Assembly: GCA_963724365.1 (NCBI GenBank)
Contig: CAVRUR010000009.1
Coordinates: 1-64,000, forward strand
From: JALORV01 sp963724365
GTDB taxonomy: Bacteria > Pseudomonadota > Gammaproteobacteria > Burkholderiales > Burkholderiaceae_F
Length of the DNA: 64,000 nt
Direction: 5' to 3'
Shown: positions 19,446 through 29,812 of the stretch, piece after piece
Layout of the letters: every line of letters begins with the position of its first letter
Position numbering within the stretch: position 1 is the first letter of the stretch
Program-made: the position numbers and the translations under genes
Notes under the pieces: model-generated
The model's database searches: none
What the model saw: the letters and a program-made list of their open reading frames with translations, nothing else
Told to the model about the DNA's origin: nothing

Positions 19446-20786
19446 ATGACAACCCGCAAGCTCTACATCCGTACGTTCGGGTGCCAGATGAACGAGTACG
19501 ACTCGGACAAAATGGCCGACGTACTCCATGCCGCTGACGGACTGACACCCACCTCCACGATCGAGGACGCGGATGTCATCCTGTTCAACACGTGCTCAGT
19601 GCGGGAAAAGGCCCAGGAAAAGGTTTTCTCCGACCTCGGGCGCGTGAAACACCTCAAGCATCTGAAGCCGGACCTGGTGATCGGCGTCGGCGGCTGTGTG
19701 GCCAGCCAGGAAGGCGCGGCCATCGTGGCGCGCGCACCCTACGTCGACGTGGTGTTCGGTCCGCAGACGCTGCATCGACTGCCTCAGTTGATCGATGCGC
19801 GCCGGCGCACCGGTCGCCCGCAGGTCGACATCTCGTTTCCCGAGATTGAGAAGTTCGATCACCTGCCGGCGCCGAAGGTAACGGGCGCCAGTGCCTTTGT
19901 GTCGATCATGGAAGGCTGCAGCAAGTACTGCAGCTTCTGCGTCGTGCCGTACACGCGCGGCGAGGAGATCTCACGCCCGTTCGACGATGTGCTGACCGAA
20001 GTGGCCGATCTCGCCGATTGCGGCGTGAAGGAAGTCACGCTGCTGGGACAGAACGTGAACGCCTACCGAGGTGCGATGGCCGGGACCGGCGAACCGGCCG
20101 ACTTTGCGCTACTGCTGGAGTACATCGGCGAGATTCCGGGCATCGAGCGCATCCGCTACACCACGTCGCATCCGAAGGAGTTCACACAGCGCCTGATTGA
20201 CGTCTACGCGCGTGTGCCGCAACTGGTAAGCCACCTGCACCTGCCGGTGCAATCAGGCAGCGATCGCGTGCTGGCGGCGATGAAGCGCGGCTACACGGTG
20301 CTCGAGTACAAGTCGATCATCCGCCGGGTGCGCCAGATGCGGCCGGGGATTTCGCTGTCGTCGGACTTCATCGTCGGCTTTCCGGGCGAGACCGAAGACG
20401 ATTTCGATCGGACCATGGCGCTGGTGGCCGACCTGGCATTCGATGCCTCGTTCTCGTTCATCTACAGCCGGCGCCCCGGCACGCCGGCGGCGGACCTGGC
20501 TGACGAGACTCCACAGTCCGTCAAACTGGCGCGACTGCAGCGCCTGCAGGCGCTGCTGAACGAAAACGTCGCACGGTTCAGCGGCGTGATGATCGGTACG
20601 ACCCAGCGCATCCTGGTCGAAGGTCCGTCGCGCAAGGATGGCGCGGAACTGATGGGGCGCACCGAGAACAATCGCATTGTGAACTTCAAGGGTCCCGCGC
20701 GACTAATAGGCCAGATGGTCGACATCGTCGTGACCGAGGCGTTGCCGCATTCGTTGCGCGGCGACGCGGTGGTGCGCGAGGGCTAG
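19446..20786 (+). CDS. miaB: tRNA-2-methylthio-N6-dimethylallyladenosine synthase
   Basis: Radical-SAM methylthiotransferase acting on i6A37 of tRNAs that read UNN codons. The 446-aa protein has the N-terminal UPF0004 domain with three cluster cysteines (FGCQMNEYD, NTCSVREKA, GGCVASQEG). The radical-SAM CxxxCxxC is in EGCSKYCSFCVVPYTRG, and there is a C-terminal TRAM domain. It is intact and followed by phoH 9 bp later. A TAGAAT 45 bp upstream may be its -10. Confidence 0.97.
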   Translation: MTTRKLYIRTFGCQMNEYDSDKMADVLHAADGLTPTSTIEDADVILFNTCSVREKAQEKVFSDLGRVKHLKHLKPDLVIGVGGCVASQEGAAIVARAPYVDVVFGPQTLHRLPQLIDARRRTGRPQVDISFPEIEKFDHLPAPKVTGASAFVSIMEGCSKYCSFCVVPYTRGEEISRPFDDVLTEVADLADCGVKEVTLLGQNVNAYRGAMAGTGEPADFALLLEYIGEIPGIERIRYTTSHPKEFTQRLIDVYARVPQLVSHLHLPVQSGSDRVLAAMKRGYTVLEYKSIIRRVRQMRPGISLSSDFIVGFPGETEDDFDRTMALVADLAFDASFSFIYSRRPGTPAADLADETPQSVKLARLQRLQALLNENVARFSGVMIGTTQRILVEGPSRKDGAELMGRTENNRIVNFKGPARLIGQMVDIVVTEALPHSLRGDAVVREG

Positions 20787-20795
20787 ACTCACCGC

Positions 20796-21833
20796 GTGGC
20801 ACGCCGCAGCGCATCCTCCGCGAAAAAGGCCCTGACGTTCACTTCGGACGTGGACAACGACGACCTCGCCAACGTCACCGGTCCGCTCGATGCGAACCTG
20901 CGGCAGGTCGAGACCGAACTCGATGTGACGATCGCCCGCCGCGGTCACCAGTTCCGCGTGGAAGGCAGCGCCGAAAGCGCGCAGGCGGCGGTCACCGTGC
21001 TCGAATACTTTCTCGACCGTGCACGCCGCACCGGGCGGCCGGTATCGGTCGACGACATCCAGCTTTACTTCGTCGAACAGCGTGGCCGGCGTGGCGAACG
21101 CGTGCCACCAGCCGATGATTCCGACGGACAGCCACAGCTGCACACGCGCCGCAGCGACCTGCATGGCCGTACGCCGCGCCAGCGCGACTACATCACCGCC
21201 ATGCTGGCGCACGACATCACCTTCGGCATCGGCCCGGCAGGGACCGGTAAGACCTACCTCGCAGTGGCTGCGGCCGTCGATGCGCTCGAGCGCGATGTCG
21301 TCAAGCGCATCGTGCTCACGCGACCGGCGGTGGAAGCTGGCGAGCGACTCGGCTTCCTGCCGGGCGACCTGGCGCAGAAAGTCGATCCGTACCTGCGACC
21401 GCTGTACGACGCCTTGTTCGACCTGTTCGGCTTCGACAAGACACAGCGCCTGCTCGAGCGCCAGACGATCGAGATCGCGCCGCTCGCGTACATGCGGGGG
21501 CGCACGCTGAACCAGGCCTTCGTCATCCTCGACGAAGCGCAGAACACGACGCGTGAGCAGATGAAGATGTTCCTGACGCGTATCGGCTTCGGCTCCAAGG
21601 CGGTCGTCACCGGTGACGTTACGCAGATCGACCTGCCGCGCGGTACGGCGAGCGGGTTGATCGAGGCGCAACATGTCCTGCCCGAGGTACGCGGGATGGC
21701 CTTCACGTATTTCACCGCGGCCGACGTGGTGCGGCATCCGCTCGTGGGACGCATCGTCGAGGCCTACGAGGCGGCCGAGGCGCGTGCCGAAGCCAGCGAT
21801 GACGACAGCGCGTCGCGCCGCCGCCGCACGTGA
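20796..21833 (+). CDS. PhoH-family ATPase
   Basis: Cytoplasmic P-loop ATPase (YbeZ type) of 345 aa. An N-terminal KH-like/AAA-preceding segment (about 20-90) precedes the Walker A GPAGTGKT (146-153) and a Walker B in VILDEAQNTT. YbeZ works with the RNase YbeY in ribosome and RNA metabolism, and ybeY overlaps its end by four bases here. The start is a GTG. A linker around residues 95-125 is hydrophilic and variable. Confidence 0.94.
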   Translation: MARRSASSAKKALTFTSDVDNDDLANVTGPLDANLRQVETELDVTIARRGHQFRVEGSAESAQAAVTVLEYFLDRARRTGRPVSVDDIQLYFVEQRGRRGERVPPADDSDGQPQLHTRRSDLHGRTPRQRDYITAMLAHDITFGIGPAGTGKTYLAVAAAVDALERDVVKRIVLTRPAVEAGERLGFLPGDLAQKVDPYLRPLYDALFDLFGFDKTQRLLERQTIEIAPLAYMRGRTLNQAFVILDEAQNTTREQMKMFLTRIGFGSKAVVTGDVTQIDLPRGTASGLIEAQHVLPEVRGMAFTYFTAADVVRHPLVGRIVEAYEAAEARAEASDDDSASRRRRT

Positions 21834-22267
21834 CGTCCGCGCTCGACCTGGCGATTCAGGGCCACGCCCGATTCGACGACCTGCCGGCCCGGACCACGCT
21901 CAGGCGGTGGATCGGTGCGGCACTCGAGCGCGACGCCGAGATCGCCCTTCGCTTTGTCGATGCGCGCGAGGGTCGGAGGCTGAATCGCGAATTTCGCGGC
22001 AAGGATTACGCCACGGACGTGCTGACCTTCGACTATGCGCACACGCCCGTGGTTCGGGCGGACATCATCCTGTGCCTGCCGGTGGTGAAGCGCGCAGCGC
22101 GCGAGCGGCGACGGCTGCTTCGCGACCATCTCGCGCATCTCGTCGTGCATGGGACGCTGCACGCCCAGGGGCTGGATCACATCAATCCCGCGGCGGCACG
22201 TGCGATGGAAGCGCGCGAGGTTGCGATCCTGGCGCAGCTGGGGTTCGGGAATCCCTACCTGGCTTAA
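21830..22267 (+). CDS. ybeY: endoribonuclease YbeY (rRNA maturation factor)
   Basis: Metal-dependent RNase of 145 aa involved in 16S rRNA 3' maturation and 70S quality control. It has the zinc motif HGTLHAQGLDH near residue 105 with the three histidines of the UPF0054 family, and the block FRGKDYATDVLTFDY. The start is a GTG overlapping the phoH stop (GTGA), so translation is coupled. It is intact. Confidence 0.94.
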   Translation: MTSALDLAIQGHARFDDLPARTTLRRWIGAALERDAEIALRFVDAREGRRLNREFRGKDYATDVLTFDYAHTPVVRADIILCLPVVKRAARERRRLLRDHLAHLVVHGTLHAQGLDHINPAAARAMEAREVAILAQLGFGNPYLA

Positions 22268-23076
22268 CGCGTTGCTGGCGGCGTGGTCGGCTGCGCGGGC
22301 GACGGAGGGCGCGTGGCATTCGGGTCGTATCCGGGCGGCAGTTCGAGCCGGATGCGCGGATCCTTGGGCGCGCGCTCGCGGAACGCTTTCACCTCGCCGT
22401 GCAGGCTGCCGATCATCATGTTCAGCGCCTGCTCGAAGCTCTGGTTGCGCGCGGTGCGGGATGCTTCGGAAAATCCGACCATGGTCGCGCTGCCCTTGAG
22501 GTTCGATGTGCCAGCCGCTCGCATCAACAGTTGTCGGCTGCGGATGTCGAACACGGCGGTTTCGACGGCCGTCATGACGTCATAGCGATCGCCCTGGATC
22601 ACGTAGGCGCCGACCAGGGTCCAGTAGAGCATCGACCACTGATTCGCGTCAGCATGCTGCACCTGGTCGTAGGAAATCAGTGCAATGACATCCAGTCGCA
22701 GCAGGGACGCGATCCGGTCCAGATTGGCGAAGCCGCCACCGGGTTCGAGGTACAGCGACGGGACCGGTTCGATCTGGCTGATGAAGGGGTACTTTGCAAA
22801 CGCATCCCGCACCAGCCCGGCCAGCCGCAGGCGCTCGCTTTCCGGGAGCCGGAAGGTCGGGTCGGCCGTATCCGGCACGAAGGCAACGCCGATCCGGAAC
22901 GGGACCTTGATGACCGCTACCTGGTCCGGCGGCGGCGGCACCTCCTGCGCCCCGGGGTAGAGAAATGCCACCACCGAGGCGACTTGCCGCTGCTTGTTCG
23001 ACTTCTCGTACGCGGCACACGACGCCAGGGCGATGACAGCCGAAATCAGCAGCAGGACCCACAGGCGACGACGCAT
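22264..23076 (-). CDS. rhombotarget-type lipoprotein
   Basis: Predicted lipoprotein of 270 aa: signal MRRRLWVLLLISAVIALASC with lipobox LASC. The conserved core has VPFRIGVAFVPD, SLYLEPGGGFANLD, VIALISYDQVQHA, YWTLVGAYVIQGDRYDV and VFDIRSRQLL. This pattern matches the family I know as rhombotarget lipoprotein, described alongside rhombosortase systems. Its function is unknown. The start at 23076 is chosen for the GGAG seven bases upstream; a TTG further out would add six residues. The C-terminus is Pro/Thr-rich. It is convergent with ybeY, and the two overlap by four bases. Confidence 0.75.
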   Translation of the reverse strand: MRRRLWVLLLISAVIALASCAAYEKSNKQRQVASVVAFLYPGAQEVPPPPDQVAVIKVPFRIGVAFVPDTADPTFRLPESERLRLAGLVRDAFAKYPFISQIEPVPSLYLEPGGGFANLDRIASLLRLDVIALISYDQVQHADANQWSMLYWTLVGAYVIQGDRYDVMTAVETAVFDIRSRQLLMRAAGTSNLKGSATMVGFSEASRTARNQSFEQALNMMIGSLHGEVKAFRERAPKDPRIRLELPPGYDPNATRPPSPAQPTTPPATR

Positions 23077-23310
23077 GGTGACTCCGAATGGCAATCAACG
23101 CCCTTTCACTGTGCTCAGTGCAACCCCGAGCGTATTGACGGTTCTCAAGCCGAGGCGGTCAAATTTGAAAGTGACCGCTGACATACGGAGTGCTGCAGAG
23201 GGCCGGTTTGCGCGATCGCGTCACGCGCACGCGAATGGCGTCGTGTATTCTGAATTTGTCTTTACTTGAGGGCCGTGCCGGCTGCCTGATCGCCGACCTG
23301 CCCCCGACCC

Positions 23311-24207
23311 ATGTCAGAACCGTCGCCTAGCGGCTCCGGCCCCCGCCACAAGCACAAGTCACTGCTCGAACGCCTGACCGCGTTCATTTTCCGCGAGCCC
23401 GAGAACCGCGAGGAACTGCTCGAAGCGCTGCACAACGCGCACGAGCGCAATCTGCTCGACGCCGACGCGATGTCGATGATCGAGGGCGTTCTGCAGGTCT
23501 CGGAACTGCGCGCACGCGAACTGATGATCCCGCGGCCGCAGATGGATGTGGTCGACATTTCAGAACCGCTGGCCAAGTGGATTCCGTTCGTCATCGAAAC
23601 CGCGCATTCGCGCTTCCCGGTGATCGACGGCAATCGCGATCACGTGATCGGCATCCTGCTGGCCAAGGACCTGCTGCGCTACTACACCGAGACCGACTTC
23701 GACGTGCGCGCGAGCCTGCGCCCGGCGGTGTTCATTCCCGAGAGCAAGCCGCTCAACGTGCTGTTGCGCGACTTCCGCGCCAACCGTAACCACATCGCGA
23801 TCGTCGTCGACGAGTACGGCGGTGTCGCCGGCCTCATTACGATCGAGGACGTGCTCGAGCAGATCGTCGGTGACATCGAGGACGAATACGACTTCGACGA
23901 GAGCGACGATGCCATCATTGCCGAAGACGACGGCAAGTACCGGGTCAAGGCGCTGACAGCCATCGGCCAGTTCAACGAAAACTTCGGTTCGCGCTATTCG
24001 GACGAGGACTTCGACACCATCGGAGGACTGGTGACCGACCATTTTGGGCGCGTACCCAAGCGTGGCGATTTCATCGAGATCGGCGATATGCGCTTCGAAG
24101 TGCTTCGCGCCGACGCGCGGCAGGCGCACCTGTTCCTCGTGAACCGCGTTCCTAAGACCGTGGTGCGCGAGTTCCTCGAGGCGAGCGAAGGCCAGACGTC
24201 GGATTGA
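23311..24207 (+). CDS. corC: CorC/HlyC-family CBS-domain protein
   Basis: Cytoplasmic 298-aa protein without transmembrane helices. It has two CBS domains (about 60-185, with VMIP-like ELMIPRPQMDVV and HSRFPVIDGNRDHVIGILLAKDLL) and a C-terminal transporter-associated CorC_HlyC domain (about 205-290). It is linked to Mg/Co resistance in E. coli, where the order ybeY-corC-lnt is the same. It is the gene upstream of lnt. Confidence 0.93.
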   Translation: MSEPSPSGSGPRHKHKSLLERLTAFIFREPENREELLEALHNAHERNLLDADAMSMIEGVLQVSELRARELMIPRPQMDVVDISEPLAKWIPFVIETAHSRFPVIDGNRDHVIGILLAKDLLRYYTETDFDVRASLRPAVFIPESKPLNVLLRDFRANRNHIAIVVDEYGGVAGLITIEDVLEQIVGDIEDEYDFDESDDAIIAEDDGKYRVKALTAIGQFNENFGSRYSDEDFDTIGGLVTDHFGRVPKRGDFIEIGDMRFEVLRADARQAHLFLVNRVPKTVVREFLEASEGQTSD

Positions 24208-24269
24208 GAGCCGGCCCCGAGCGCGGAGGCTGGCATCATCGCGCCTTCTTTTCAGGGCGCTCCACTGCA

Positions 24270-25800
24270 ATGCGTTCCCTCCGCCGGCCCGGCCTCCGGA
24301 TTCTGATTGCGCTTGGCGCGGGTGTTCTGCACGCGCTGTCATTTGCGCCGTGGAACCTCCCGTGGCTGCAGCTGCTGGCGCTGGCTGTGCTGTTCATGCT
24401 GGCCGCGCGGACCCAGCGGGTGCGCTCGGCCGCGGCGCTTGGATTCGCCTTCGGTCTCGGCTGGTTCGGCGTGGGCGTGTCCTGGGTCTACATCAGCATG
24501 CACGTCTACGGGCTGATGCCTGCGGCGATCGCGGGGTTGGCCACTGCGGCGTTCTGTGCATTCCTGGCCTTGTATCCGGCGCTTGCGCTGGCGGTGGCGC
24601 AGCGTTTGGCAGCGTCGCCGTTCCTGCGGCTGACCCTGGCGCTGCCGGCGACCTGGACAGTGTCCGAATGGCTGCGAGGGACGCTCTTCACGGGCTTTCC
24701 GTGGCTGGCCAGCGGCTACGCACACACGGACGGGCCACTCGCCGGGTTCGCCCCACTGCTGGGCGTTTATGGAATCACCCTGGCCGCCGCGCTGTTCGCC
24801 GGTGCGCTCGCGGTCCTCGCACTGCCGCTGAACGAACGCGGCGTGCGCGGCTATGTCTGGTTCACTGCGGTGGCGGCGGTAACCCTGGTCGGCGGTCTGG
24901 TTCTCGGACAGCAGCGCTGGACACTTCCGGTCGGTGCGCCCATTCGCGTGAAGCTGGTGCAGGCCAATCTGCCGCAGGACTCGAAGTTCACTTTCGAAGG
25001 GCTGAATCGGGCCTTCGACGACCACTGGTCGCTGATGCAGGGTGCGCGCGCCGATCTGGTCGCGCTGCCGGAGTCGGTCTTCCCGGTTCCACTGGAGTTG
25101 GTCCCGCCCGAGGCGCTCGACGCATTGCGCAACTACATGGACGAACGCCGCAGCGCGCTGATCTTCGGTGTGTTCATCGAGGAACCGGGGCAGGCGTTCT
25201 TCAACAGCGCAGTGGGGCGAGCGCCGGACGCCACGCAGTGGCAGCGCTACAGCAAACAGCAGCTGGTGCCGTTCGGCGAATTCATACCCGTGGGGTTTCC
25301 GCTGGTTTGTCGACCTGATGCAGATGCCCATCGGTGACCAGCAGCGCGGCCGTGCTGACCAGCTGCCCATGGAACTCGCCGGCCAGCGCATTTCCGTCAA
25401 CATCTGTTACGAGGATCTGTTCGGACACGTGATTCGCCGTGCCTGGCACGACCCGAAGCAGGAACCGACGATCATGCTCAATCTGTCGAATCTGGCGTGG
25501 TTCGAGGACTCCATCGCGCTGCCCCAGCACCTGCAGATATCACGCATGCGCGCGCTGGAGACGCAACACCCGATGCTGCGGGCAACCAACACCGGCGCCA
25601 CCGCGATCATCGATGCGGCCGGCACCGTGGCCGCACAGTTGCCGAACAACACGGCAGGCGCACTCGACGGCAACGTGCAGGGGCAGGGAGGCTTGACACC
25701 GTTCCTGCGACACGGAAACGTGCCGGCGCTGGTGCTGTGTGTGCTGATGCTCGCATTTGCGGGGGCGATCACGCGTACGGCAGGGCGTCGCGCTCAGTAG
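24270..25800 (+). CDS. lnt: apolipoprotein N-acyltransferase (frameshifted)
   Basis: Inner-membrane enzyme that adds the third acyl chain to lipoproteins. The N-terminus has several membrane helices (residues 10-205), followed by a nitrilase-fold periplasmic domain. The catalytic Glu is in LPESVFP and the Cys in VNICYEDLFG. An extra G in the GGGG at 25292-25295 shifts the frame; with three G the protein reads FIPVGFRWFVDLM. The last helix is near LVLCVLMLAFAGAI. I start at the ATG 24270; an upstream frame begins inside the corC stop but adds nonmembrane residues. Confidence 0.92.
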
Positions 25801-25857
25801 AATCCACGGCTTCGACGGCCGTTCAATGCCGCCGCCCGGGATGGACCGAGTTCACCG

Positions 25858-26778
25858 ATGATCACGTTTCAGGAAGCGATCCTGCGGCTGCAGGACCTAC
25901 TGGAACCAGCAGGGCTGCGCGCTGCTGCAGCCGATCGACCTGGAGGTCGGCGCCGGCACGTCGCATACGGCGACGTTCCTGCGCGCGATCGGGCCCGAGC
26001 CATGGCGCGCAGCCTATGTGCAGCCGTCGCGCCGTCCCAAGGACGCGCGCTACGGCGAGAACCCGAACCGACTGCACCAGCACCACCAGTACCAGGTCGT
26101 GCTGAAGCCGTCGCCGCCCGACATCCTGGATCTGTACGTCGGCTCGCTGCACGCGCTCGGCATCGACACGAAGAAGAACGACATCCGCTTCGTCGAGGAC
26201 AACTGGGAGAACCCGACGCTCGGCTGCTGGGGTCTGGGCTGGGAAGTGTGGATGAACGGCATGGAGATCACGCAGTTCACGTACTTCCAGCAGGTCGGCG
26301 GACTCGAGTGCAAGCCGATCACCGGCGAGATCACCTACGGACTCGAGCGGCTGACGATGTACCTGCAGGACGTCGACAACGTCTTCGATCTCGTCTACAC
26401 GCGCTGGAAGGACCGCGGCGTCGAGCGCGTGCTGACGTACGGCGACGTGTTCCACCAGAACGAAGTCGAGCAGAGCACCTACAACTTCGAGGCGAGCGAC
26501 GCCGGACTTCCTGCTCGGCCAGTTCGGCTCTTCGAGGCCGAGGCCAAGCGCCTGATGGACGCGCAGCTGGCGCTGCCCGCCTACGAAATGGTGCTGAAGT
26601 GCAGCCACACCTTCAACCTGCTCGATGCGCGCGGCGCGATCAGCGTGACCGAGCGCGCCGGCTACATCGGCCGCATCCGCAACCTGGCGCGTGCCGTGGC
26701 GCAGAGCTACTACGATTCGCGCGAGCGTCTCGGCTTTCCGATGGCCGCTGGATGCACCTGAAGCAGGCGGCGGCGTGA
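25858..26778 (+). CDS. glyQ: glycine--tRNA ligase alpha subunit (several frameshifts)
   Basis: Class II aminoacyl-tRNA synthetase catalytic subunit, about 305 codons. Recognised blocks in order are YWNQQGCALLQPIDLEVGAG, EPWRAAYVQPSRRPKDARYG, the long GWEVWMNGMEITQFTYFQQ and SVTERAGYIGRIR. Extra bases near 25896 and 26502 and a missing base near 26530 break the frame, and another indel lies near 26750. All are repaired by single-base changes. The product is essential, so sequence error is the likely cause. The stop overlaps the glyS start (TGATG). Confidence 0.92.
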   Translation: MITFQEAILRLQDLLEPAGLRAAAADRPGGRRRHVAYGDVPARDRARAMARSLCAAVAPSQGRALRREPEPTAPAPPVPGRAEAVAARHPGSVRRLAARARHRHEEERHPLRRGQLGEPDARLLGSGLGSVDERHGDHAVHVLPAGRRTRVQADHRRDHLRTRAADDVPAGRRQRLRSRLHALEGPRRRARADVRRRVPPERSRAEHLQLRGERRRTSCSASSALRGRGQAPDGRAAGAARLRNGAEVQPHLQPARCARRDQRDRARRLHRPHPQPGACRGAELLRFARASRLSDGRWMHLKQAAA

Positions 26779-28929
26779 TGCCGAACCGCGTCGCTGCTGG
26801 TCGAACTGCACACGGAGGAACTGCCGCCGCAAGGCGCTGAAGTCATTGTCGGAGGCCTTCGCCACCGGCATCGAGGCGGACCTCTACGGCCGGCAGTTCC
26901 TGACGCCCGAAAGCCGCGTCACTGCCTTCGGTGCGCCGCGCCGGCTGGCGGTGCACATCACGCAGTGTCAGGCGGCGCTCGGCAGACCAGCCCTTCAAGC
27001 AGAAGCTGATGCCGCTTGCCGTCGCACGCGACGCCGCGCGCAACTGGACGCACGCGTTCCTGAAGAAGCTCGAAGGGATCGGGCGCGGTCATCTTGCGCA
27101 GGTGCCTATCGGCACGGCAGCAGGGGCCGGATTCGCTGGTGGTCGAAAACGACGGCAAGGCGGACGCGGTGTTCCTGCACGGAGTCACCGGCGGGACAGA
27201 AGCCTGCACGTGGCGCTGCAGGCCGCGCTCGACGAGACCATCGCGGGGCTGCCGATCCCCAAGGTGATGAGCTACCAGCTCGCCGACGGCCGTGACGACA
27301 GTGCAGTTCGTGCGGCCGGCGCATCGGCTGGTGGCGATGCACGGACACGAGGTCGTGCCGGTGCATGCGCTCGGCCTGACCTGGCCGGCACCAAGACGCT
27401 CGGACATCGCTTCATGTGCAAGGGCGAGGTGGTGATCCATGCGGCCGACTCCTACGTCGAGCAGATGGAGTTCGAGGGCAAGGTCGTGCCGTCGTTCGCG
27501 GCGCGGCGTCAGCGCATCGAGGAGCAGCTGCACGCGAGGCGGCGCGCATCGGCGCGCGACCGTGGTGGCGCCCCGAGGACCTGCTCGATGAAGTGACGGC
27601 GCTGGTCGAGTGGCCGATGGTCTACGAGTCGGGCTTCGAGCCGGAATTCCTCGCGGTGCCGCAGGAGTGCCTGATCCTGACGATGCAGCAGAACCAGAAG
27701 TACTTTGCGCTGCGCGATGCGCGGCGGCGCGCTGCTCAATCGCTTCCTGCTCGTGTCGAACCTCGACACCAGCGATCCGGAGGCGATCGTCGCCGGCAAC
27801 GCGCGCGTGGTGCGCGCCCGGCTGGCCGACGCCAAGTTCTTCTACGACCAGGATCGCAAGCAGACGCTCGAAAGCCGCGTCAGCGGCCTGGCGAACGTGG
27901 TGTATCACAACAAGCTCGGCTCGCAGCTCGAGCGCGTCGAACGCGTCACCGAGCATCGCGGTGGGCATCGCGCGGCAACTCGGGCTGGACGTCACGCACG
28001 TCGAGCGCGCCGCGCGCCTGGCGAAGGCCGACCTGCGCACGCTGATGGTCGGCGAGTTTCCGGAACTGCAGGGCATCATGGGCGAGTACTACGCGCGCCA
28101 CGACGGCGAGTCCGGCGATGTCGCCATCGCGATCCGCGAGCACTACCAGCCGCGCTTCGCCGGCGATGCGTTGCCGTCGAGCACGCGCGGGCATCTGTGT
28201 CGCGCTGGCCGACAAGCTGGAGACGCTGGCAGGTCTGTTCGGCATCGGCGAAAAGCCGACCGGCGAGCGCGATCCGTATGCGCTGCGCCGCCACGCGCTC
28301 GGCGTGCTGCGCATGCTGAAGGAAGGCGGCCCTGCCGCTCGATCTCGGCACGCTGATCGACGCAGGCGCTCGCCGCCTTCCCGGCAGGCGTGCTGAAGGA
28401 CACGCAGGCGCCCGCACCGGCGCTGATCGCGTTTTTCTCCGATCGGCTCGCCGGCCTGCTGCGCGACGAGGGCTACGGCGCCCACGAGATCGATGCCGTG
28501 CTCGCCGAAGGCTCGACTGCGCATCGATCAGGTGCCCAAGCGGCTCGAGGCCGTGCGCGCCTTCATGGAACTGCCGGAGGCGACCAGCCTGGCCGCGGCC
28601 AACAAGCGCATCGGCAACATCCTGAAGAAGGCCGATGGCGTGCCCGAGACGTTCGACCGCGCGCTGCTGCTCGAGCCGGCCGAGCAGGCGCTCGGCGCCG
28701 CCTTCGCCGACCTGCAGCCGGCGGCCGAGGCGCTCTATGCGCGAAGGGCGATTACACGGCGATGCTGCGCTCGCTGGCGCCACTGAAGTTGCCGGTCGAC
28801 CGTTTCTTCGACGACGTCATGGTCAATGTCGACGATGCCCGGCTGCGCGCCAATCGCCTCGGCCTGCTCAAGGGACTGCATGCGACGATGAATCGCGTGG
28901 CCGATATCTCGAAGCTCACGGCCGGCTAA
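26778..28929 (+). CDS. glyS: glycine--tRNA ligase beta subunit (many frameshifts)
   Basis: The tRNA-binding partner of GlyQ, about 717 codons, matching the family. Recognisable pieces in order across changing frames are SLLVELHTEELPPKAL, TAFGAPRRLAVHI, LAGTKTLGHRF, PMVYESGFEPEFLAVP and TMQQNQKYFALRD. Further on come DAKFFYDQDRKQTLESR, NKLGSQLERVERV, ADLRTLMVGEFPELQGIMG, DPYALRRHALGVLRML and VDRFFDDVMVNVDD. I count at least eight frame changes. An essential gene this damaged cannot be real, so the locus is intact in the cell but badly resolved here. Confidence 0.9.
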
Positions 28930-29011
28930 ATTGATGACGCCCCACGCTCACTGCGTTCGCTGCCCCCCGGGGGGCCGTCAGTCGGCTTGGGAGCGGCCCG
29001 GCGCCGACTGA
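28930..29011. repeat. GC-palindrome intergenic repeat (REP-like)
   Basis: Between glyS and the acyltransferase lies a short unit with a 14-bp perfect palindrome of six C and six G bracketed by G and C (28962-28975). It is followed by an 8-bp inverted repeat CAGTCGGC (28979-28986) and GCCGACTG (29003-29010). The phrase CACGCTCACTGCGTTCGCTG before the palindrome is one I associate with abundant intergenic repeats of Comamonadaceae and relatives. It could act as an RNA hairpin or terminator, though no T-run follows. Confidence 0.6.
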
Positions 29012-29018
29012 GTCGAAC

Positions 29019-29812
29019 ATGCTGGTCCTGCGTTCGGCGCTGTATCTGCTCTTCCTGATCGTCGTCGTCATCCCGTGGGCCTTCGTCGTGCTGTCGGGGT
29101 GGCTGTTTCCGGTGCACACGCGCTACTTCCTGTGCGCCTGCTACACGAAGATGGCGATCTGGGGCGCGCGCGTCATCTGCGGCATCGAGTGGAAGGTCGA
29201 GGGCTGGGACAACCTGCCCGACGGCCCGGCGATCCTGCTGCCCAAGCACCAGTCGTCGTGGGAGACACTGTGGCTGCCGTCGGTGATGCCGCGCGACCTG
29301 ACCTTCGTCTACAAGCGCGAACTGAACTGGCTGCCGTTTTTCGGCTGGGGCCTGGCGTCGGCGCAGATGATCAGCATCGACCGCCGCAAGGGGCAGGATG
29401 CCTTCGAGCAGGTGGTCGAGCAGGGCATCGATCGCCTCGGGCCGCGGCTGGTGGATCGTGATCTTTCCGGAGGGCACGCGCACGCGGCCGGGTTCGACGC
29501 AAGCGCTACAAGACCGGTGGTGCGCGGCTCGCGGTTCGCACCGGCGCGGTGGCGGTGCCGATCGCGGTGAACTCCGGCGAACTGTGGCCGCGGAACGCGT
29601 TCATCAAGCGGCCGGGACGTCATCACCGTGTCGATCGGCCCGCCGGTCGATCCGCGACGGCAAGAGCGCTCGATGAAGTCGGCGCCGCCGTCGAATCGTG
29701 GATCGAAACCGAGATGCGGCGACTCGCACCGCATCGCTACAGCGGCCCGTACGTGCCGGCCCGAGCTGCCGGCAGCGCGGCACGCGCCGCGACGGATCCG
29801 GGTCCGGCTTGA
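29019..29812 (+). CDS. plsC: 1-acyl-sn-glycerol-3-phosphate acyltransferase (several frameshifts)
   Basis: Membrane-bound enzyme that acylates lysophosphatidic acid. An N-terminal helix (about residues 5-28) precedes the catalytic H-x4-acidic motif, here KHQSSWE with His77 and Glu82 in place of the usual Asp. This is a variant I know from betaproteobacterial PlsC. The substrate motif FPEGTRTRPG and later VPIAVNSGELWPRN are present. The frame changes near 29445, 29500, 29620 and 29650. About 260 codons is normal. Confidence 0.85.

Noticed and set aside
20703..23181. Long open frames antisense to phoH (344 aa) or overlapping ybeY and the lipoprotein gene (502 aa)
   Set aside because: They are shadow frames of GC-rich coding DNA; the real genes there have clear catalytic motifs.
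26778..28929. Reading glyS as a decaying pseudogene
   Set aside because: GlyRS beta is essential and neighbouring genes show the same one-base defects, so sequence error is simpler.
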